From Polyangiaceae bacterium (GTDB lineage: Bacteria; Myxococcota_A; Polyangia; Polyangiales; Polyangiaceae): a stretch of DNA of 64,000 nt. Below, piece after piece: positions 61,923 through 64,000 of the stretch. Both the position numbers and the translations under genes were made by a program. The notes beneath the pieces are model-generated. The model did no database searches and had not been told where the DNA came from. It was given only the letters and a program-made list of their open reading frames with translations. Location of the stretch: the NCBI GenBank assembly GCA_015075635.1, contig JABTUA010000002.1, positions 2,298,708-2,362,707 on the forward strand, written 5' to 3'. How positions within the stretch are numbered: the first letter of the stretch is position 1; each line of letters begins with the position of its first letter.

Positions 61923-63746
61923 TCAGCGCGCTGCGGCGTCTTTCAGCATCGCCTCCGGGACTTTCAACTCTGCAACGACGCGCGTCCGAGGGGGCGCGCC
62001 CGACTTCGACACGCGCACCGCGAAAACCGCGCGATCTTTGCCTTGATTCGGCAGGCGGGCCAGGCGCCGCCGCTCCCAGTCCCAGTGCTCGGCCATACTG
62101 ACGAAGCGCAGCAGGCCGCCGACACCAGCGAGCGAGACGTACCCACCCAGACGCACATCCGCATCTTCCTCTGCCGAGGCTCCCGCGCTGCTCTGCGCCA
62201 CGGCGCGCATGCGCGCGATCATCTCGCGCTCTTGGAGCCCGAAGCCGATGAAGCTCCGCTCACCCAAAGGCATCAGCACCACGACGATGGCGTCGTTCGG
62301 CGCGGGCTCGGGCGGAACGCCGCGCCCCTTCATGCAGTCGTCGAAGAACTTCCCCGGCAACGGCAGCTCGTAGACCACGCTGCCGGCGGGCAGCGTTCGC
62401 GGCGCCGGTTTCTTGCGGATCTTGCCGAGGCCGCGGCACAGGCGCGGCAGGGTCCGGTAGGCGAAGGCGTGCAAGGGCCCGGTGTTGTAGGCCCGCATGC
62501 CCTGATCGAGCTTCGGCAAGAACGCCTTGGCGGGCTCGTCGAATCCGATCAGGTGCCAGCCGTAGGTCGAGCGGGTCTTCTCCCACAGCGCGCGGCCGCT
62601 CTGGCGCCCGTAGCCCACGTCCCGATCGTAGGCGTCCCCGTGCGCGTACAGGTGGGGCACGCGCTGGATGAAGGTCGCTGCGACCAGGTCGAGCGTCGCC
62701 CGCGGTACGCTCGGTCCGAGCTCCGCCGCGAGCCAGCCGGAGAACGCGGCGCGCGCCTCGTCGCTGCGCGTCGGATCGGCGCCGGAGAAGAAGAACGCCG
62801 CGTCGGTGCTCGGAGGCAGGCGCGCGAAGAGCTGGCTCACCCCTGCGGTCTTCGGCGGCATCGAGCCAACGGTGCGCGCGAACCACGAGCGCTCCCCGTC
62901 GAGGTCCGCGCTGAGCTCGAGCGCGAGCCCGCCGCTCTGCTCCGCCGCCGAGAAGCGCAGCTGCTTCACGTCGCCGAGCAGGTCCAGGCCGTCTCGGCCG
63001 AGCACCGAGAGGGCTTGGTCCGTCCAGCGAGTCGGCCCAGCGGAAGCGGGCGCGACGAACCTGAGCAGCGCGGCGAGCTTGTCACGGTGCTCCCGAGCGA
63101 AGCGCTGGGGCCAGGCCTCGACCACCAGCGGCTCCGGTCCGAGGGTGCGCGTGGGCAAGCCACGAGCCGCCCATGGTCCGAGCGCATCCAGCGTCGCGCG
63201 GCGCTCGGCGCAGACCAGCCGCGCAGGCGCCGGACCGAGCGCGACCGAGAGCAAGCAAACGCGGGAGCCGGCGCCCAGCGCCACCACCCCCGGGCCCTTG
63301 CGCTCGAGGGACAGCTCGCCCTGGCCTTCGCGCTCGCGCAGGAGGGCGAGCGCCCCCTCGAACGAAACCAGCGGCAGCGACCAGACCAGATCCGGGCCGC
63401 CCAGGAGCAACGCTTCCGGCGAGTCCAGCGCGACGGCGAGCTCCAGCGGAGCGCTCGTGACCAGCTCGTTCAGCGACGACGGCAGCTCCGGGGCCAGCGC
63501 GTCGAGCGGCGCGTTCGCCAGGTCGCGCAGCGAGCCTCTCAGGGGCAGCCGCCCCAGCGCGTCGCGATCGAGGCGCGCCACCAGGAGCAAGGACTTCGGC
63601 TCGGGAACCGGCGACAAGTCCGGCGGCGGCTCCGGCGGAGCGGCAGCGACCGGAGCGGGCGCCCGGGGAGCGCGTGCGGCCGGCGGAGCGCTCGGACCCG
63701 CGCAGGCCGTCACAAGAACCAGCACAGCGAGCGCTCGCCACGTCAC
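61923..63746 (-). CDS. Large lipoprotein of unknown function
   Basis: 607 residues. Signal peptide MTWRALAVLVLVTAC with a lipobox, a Pro/Ala linker to about 48, then two or more alpha/beta domains (SLLLVARLDRDALGRL, SFEGALALLREREGQ, AAFFFSGADPTRSDEA, AFAYRTLPRLCRG). The layout weakly resembles DUF3352-type proteins, which repeat this kind of domain. No catalytic motif. Surface or periplasmic. It lies 91 bases upstream of the kinase on the same strand. Confidence 0.7.
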   Translation of the reverse strand: MTWRALAVLVLVTACAGPSAPPAARAPRAPAPVAAAPPEPPPDLSPVPEPKSLLLVARLDRDALGRLPLRGSLRDLANAPLDALAPELPSSLNELVTSAPLELAVALDSPEALLLGGPDLVWSLPLVSFEGALALLREREGQGELSLERKGPGVVALGAGSRVCLLSVALGPAPARLVCAERRATLDALGPWAARGLPTRTLGPEPLVVEAWPQRFAREHRDKLAALLRFVAPASAGPTRWTDQALSVLGRDGLDLLGDVKQLRFSAAEQSGGLALELSADLDGERSWFARTVGSMPPKTAGVSQLFARLPPSTDAAFFFSGADPTRSDEARAAFSGWLAAELGPSVPRATLDLVAATFIQRVPHLYAHGDAYDRDVGYGRQSGRALWEKTRSTYGWHLIGFDEPAKAFLPKLDQGMRAYNTGPLHAFAYRTLPRLCRGLGKIRKKPAPRTLPAGSVVYELPLPGKFFDDCMKGRGVPPEPAPNDAIVVVLMPLGERSFIGFGLQEREMIARMRAVAQSSAGASAEEDADVRLGGYVSLAGVGGLLRFVSMAEHWDWERRRLARLPNQGKDRAVFAVRVSKSGAPPRTRVVAELKVPEAMLKDAAAR

Positions 63747-63800
63747 GGGCGCAAGCTAACACGCTCGCGGAGCCGCGAGGGAACGTGACGAGATCCACCG

Positions 63801-64000
63801 ATGCCCTCGGGGCGTTGGCTCTGGCTCGTGCTCTTCGCCGCGGAGCTCTCGGCGATCGACCTGGTGCTCCGGGGGCCGCGGCCCGTCGTCGTCGCAAGTC
63901 TGGCCAGCGTGCTCTTCCACCGGCTACGGCCTCACGCTCGCGCTCGAGCCGCTAGCGGTCGAGCAGCGCGCGCTCTTGGCAGATCCCATCCAGGTCGCAG
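63801..64000 (+). CDS. Possible secreted or membrane protein, cut by window end
   Basis: ATG 63801 begins MPSGRWLWLVLFAAELSAID, a plausible signal or membrane segment. After about residue 38 the frame becomes Arg-rich, whereas another frame from 63910 reads GYGLTLALEPLAVEQRALL, which looks more protein-like. Either the frame shifts here or this is not the real gene. The sequence ends too soon to tell. Confidence 0.3.
   Translation, partial: MPSGRWLWLVLFAAELSAIDLVLRGPRPVVVASLASVLFHRLRPHARARAASGRAARALGRSHPGR

Overview
This is about 64 kb of high-GC DNA (roughly 70% by eye) from what looks like a large-genome, predatory-type deltaproteobacterium, most likely a myxobacterium of the Polyangiales/Sorangium kind. 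The case rests on content rather than a marker gene. There are about nineteen short predicted lipoproteins with Gly/Ser or Ala/Pro linkers, Cys-rich secreted proteins with MopE-like and choice-of-anchor-L features, three eukaryotic-type Ser/Thr kinases, two FHA proteins, multi-haem cytochrome lipoproteins and many orphan secreted proteins. No rRNA, tRNA, CRISPR array, prophage or intact transposase was seen.

Layout. 0-7 kb: a Baeyer-Villiger-type monooxygenase (cut by the window start) and its PF10118-type partner, divergent from an SDR/AraC pair, then an AcpH-like protein, a membrane-anchored S1C protease and a binding-protein-like gene. 7-17 kb: a large Cys-rich choice-of-anchor-L protein, tryptophan 2,3-dioxygenase, a metallophosphoesterase, an acyl-CoA dehydrogenase and lipoproteins. 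16-23 kb: two SUMF1-fold lipoproteins flank a hybrid histidine kinase and a tetrahaem cytochrome; the second SUMF1 gene is coupled to a one-domain asparaginase. A small MITE-like inverted-repeat element sits exactly between that asparaginase and a PEGA-type kinase. 23-31 kb: kinase, sigma-region-4-like protein, FolB-like protein, DUF4349 lipoprotein, a recC remnant, an FHA protein and repeat-bearing lipoproteins.

31.7-38.9 kb is the most unusual block: a minus-strand run of Cys-rich lipoprotein, a 1673-residue alpha-2-macroglobulin, a beta-propeller-like protein and an M23 peptidase lipoprotein. The macroglobulin carries about six membrane segments where the protease bait region normally lies. 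39-50.4 kb is an accessory zone of lipoproteins, a dihaem cytochrome, a kinase/propeller fusion, an aminotransferase, TspO and a secreted phospholipase D-like protein. It is littered with short 3' or internal remnants of paralogous genes. 50.9-64 kb returns to more ordinary content: an ABC-2 exporter, UPF0158, glycerol kinase, an FHA-GAF-adenylate cyclase with a TlpA-like lipoprotein, AccA, a third kinase and a large lipoprotein.

Metabolic genes (kynA, glpK, accA, acyl-CoA dehydrogenase) stand alone without pathway partners. The common thread is envelope and signalling function: lipoproteins, secreted Cys-rich proteins and Ser/Thr kinases. All family calls come from reading translated sequence; no database search was run.
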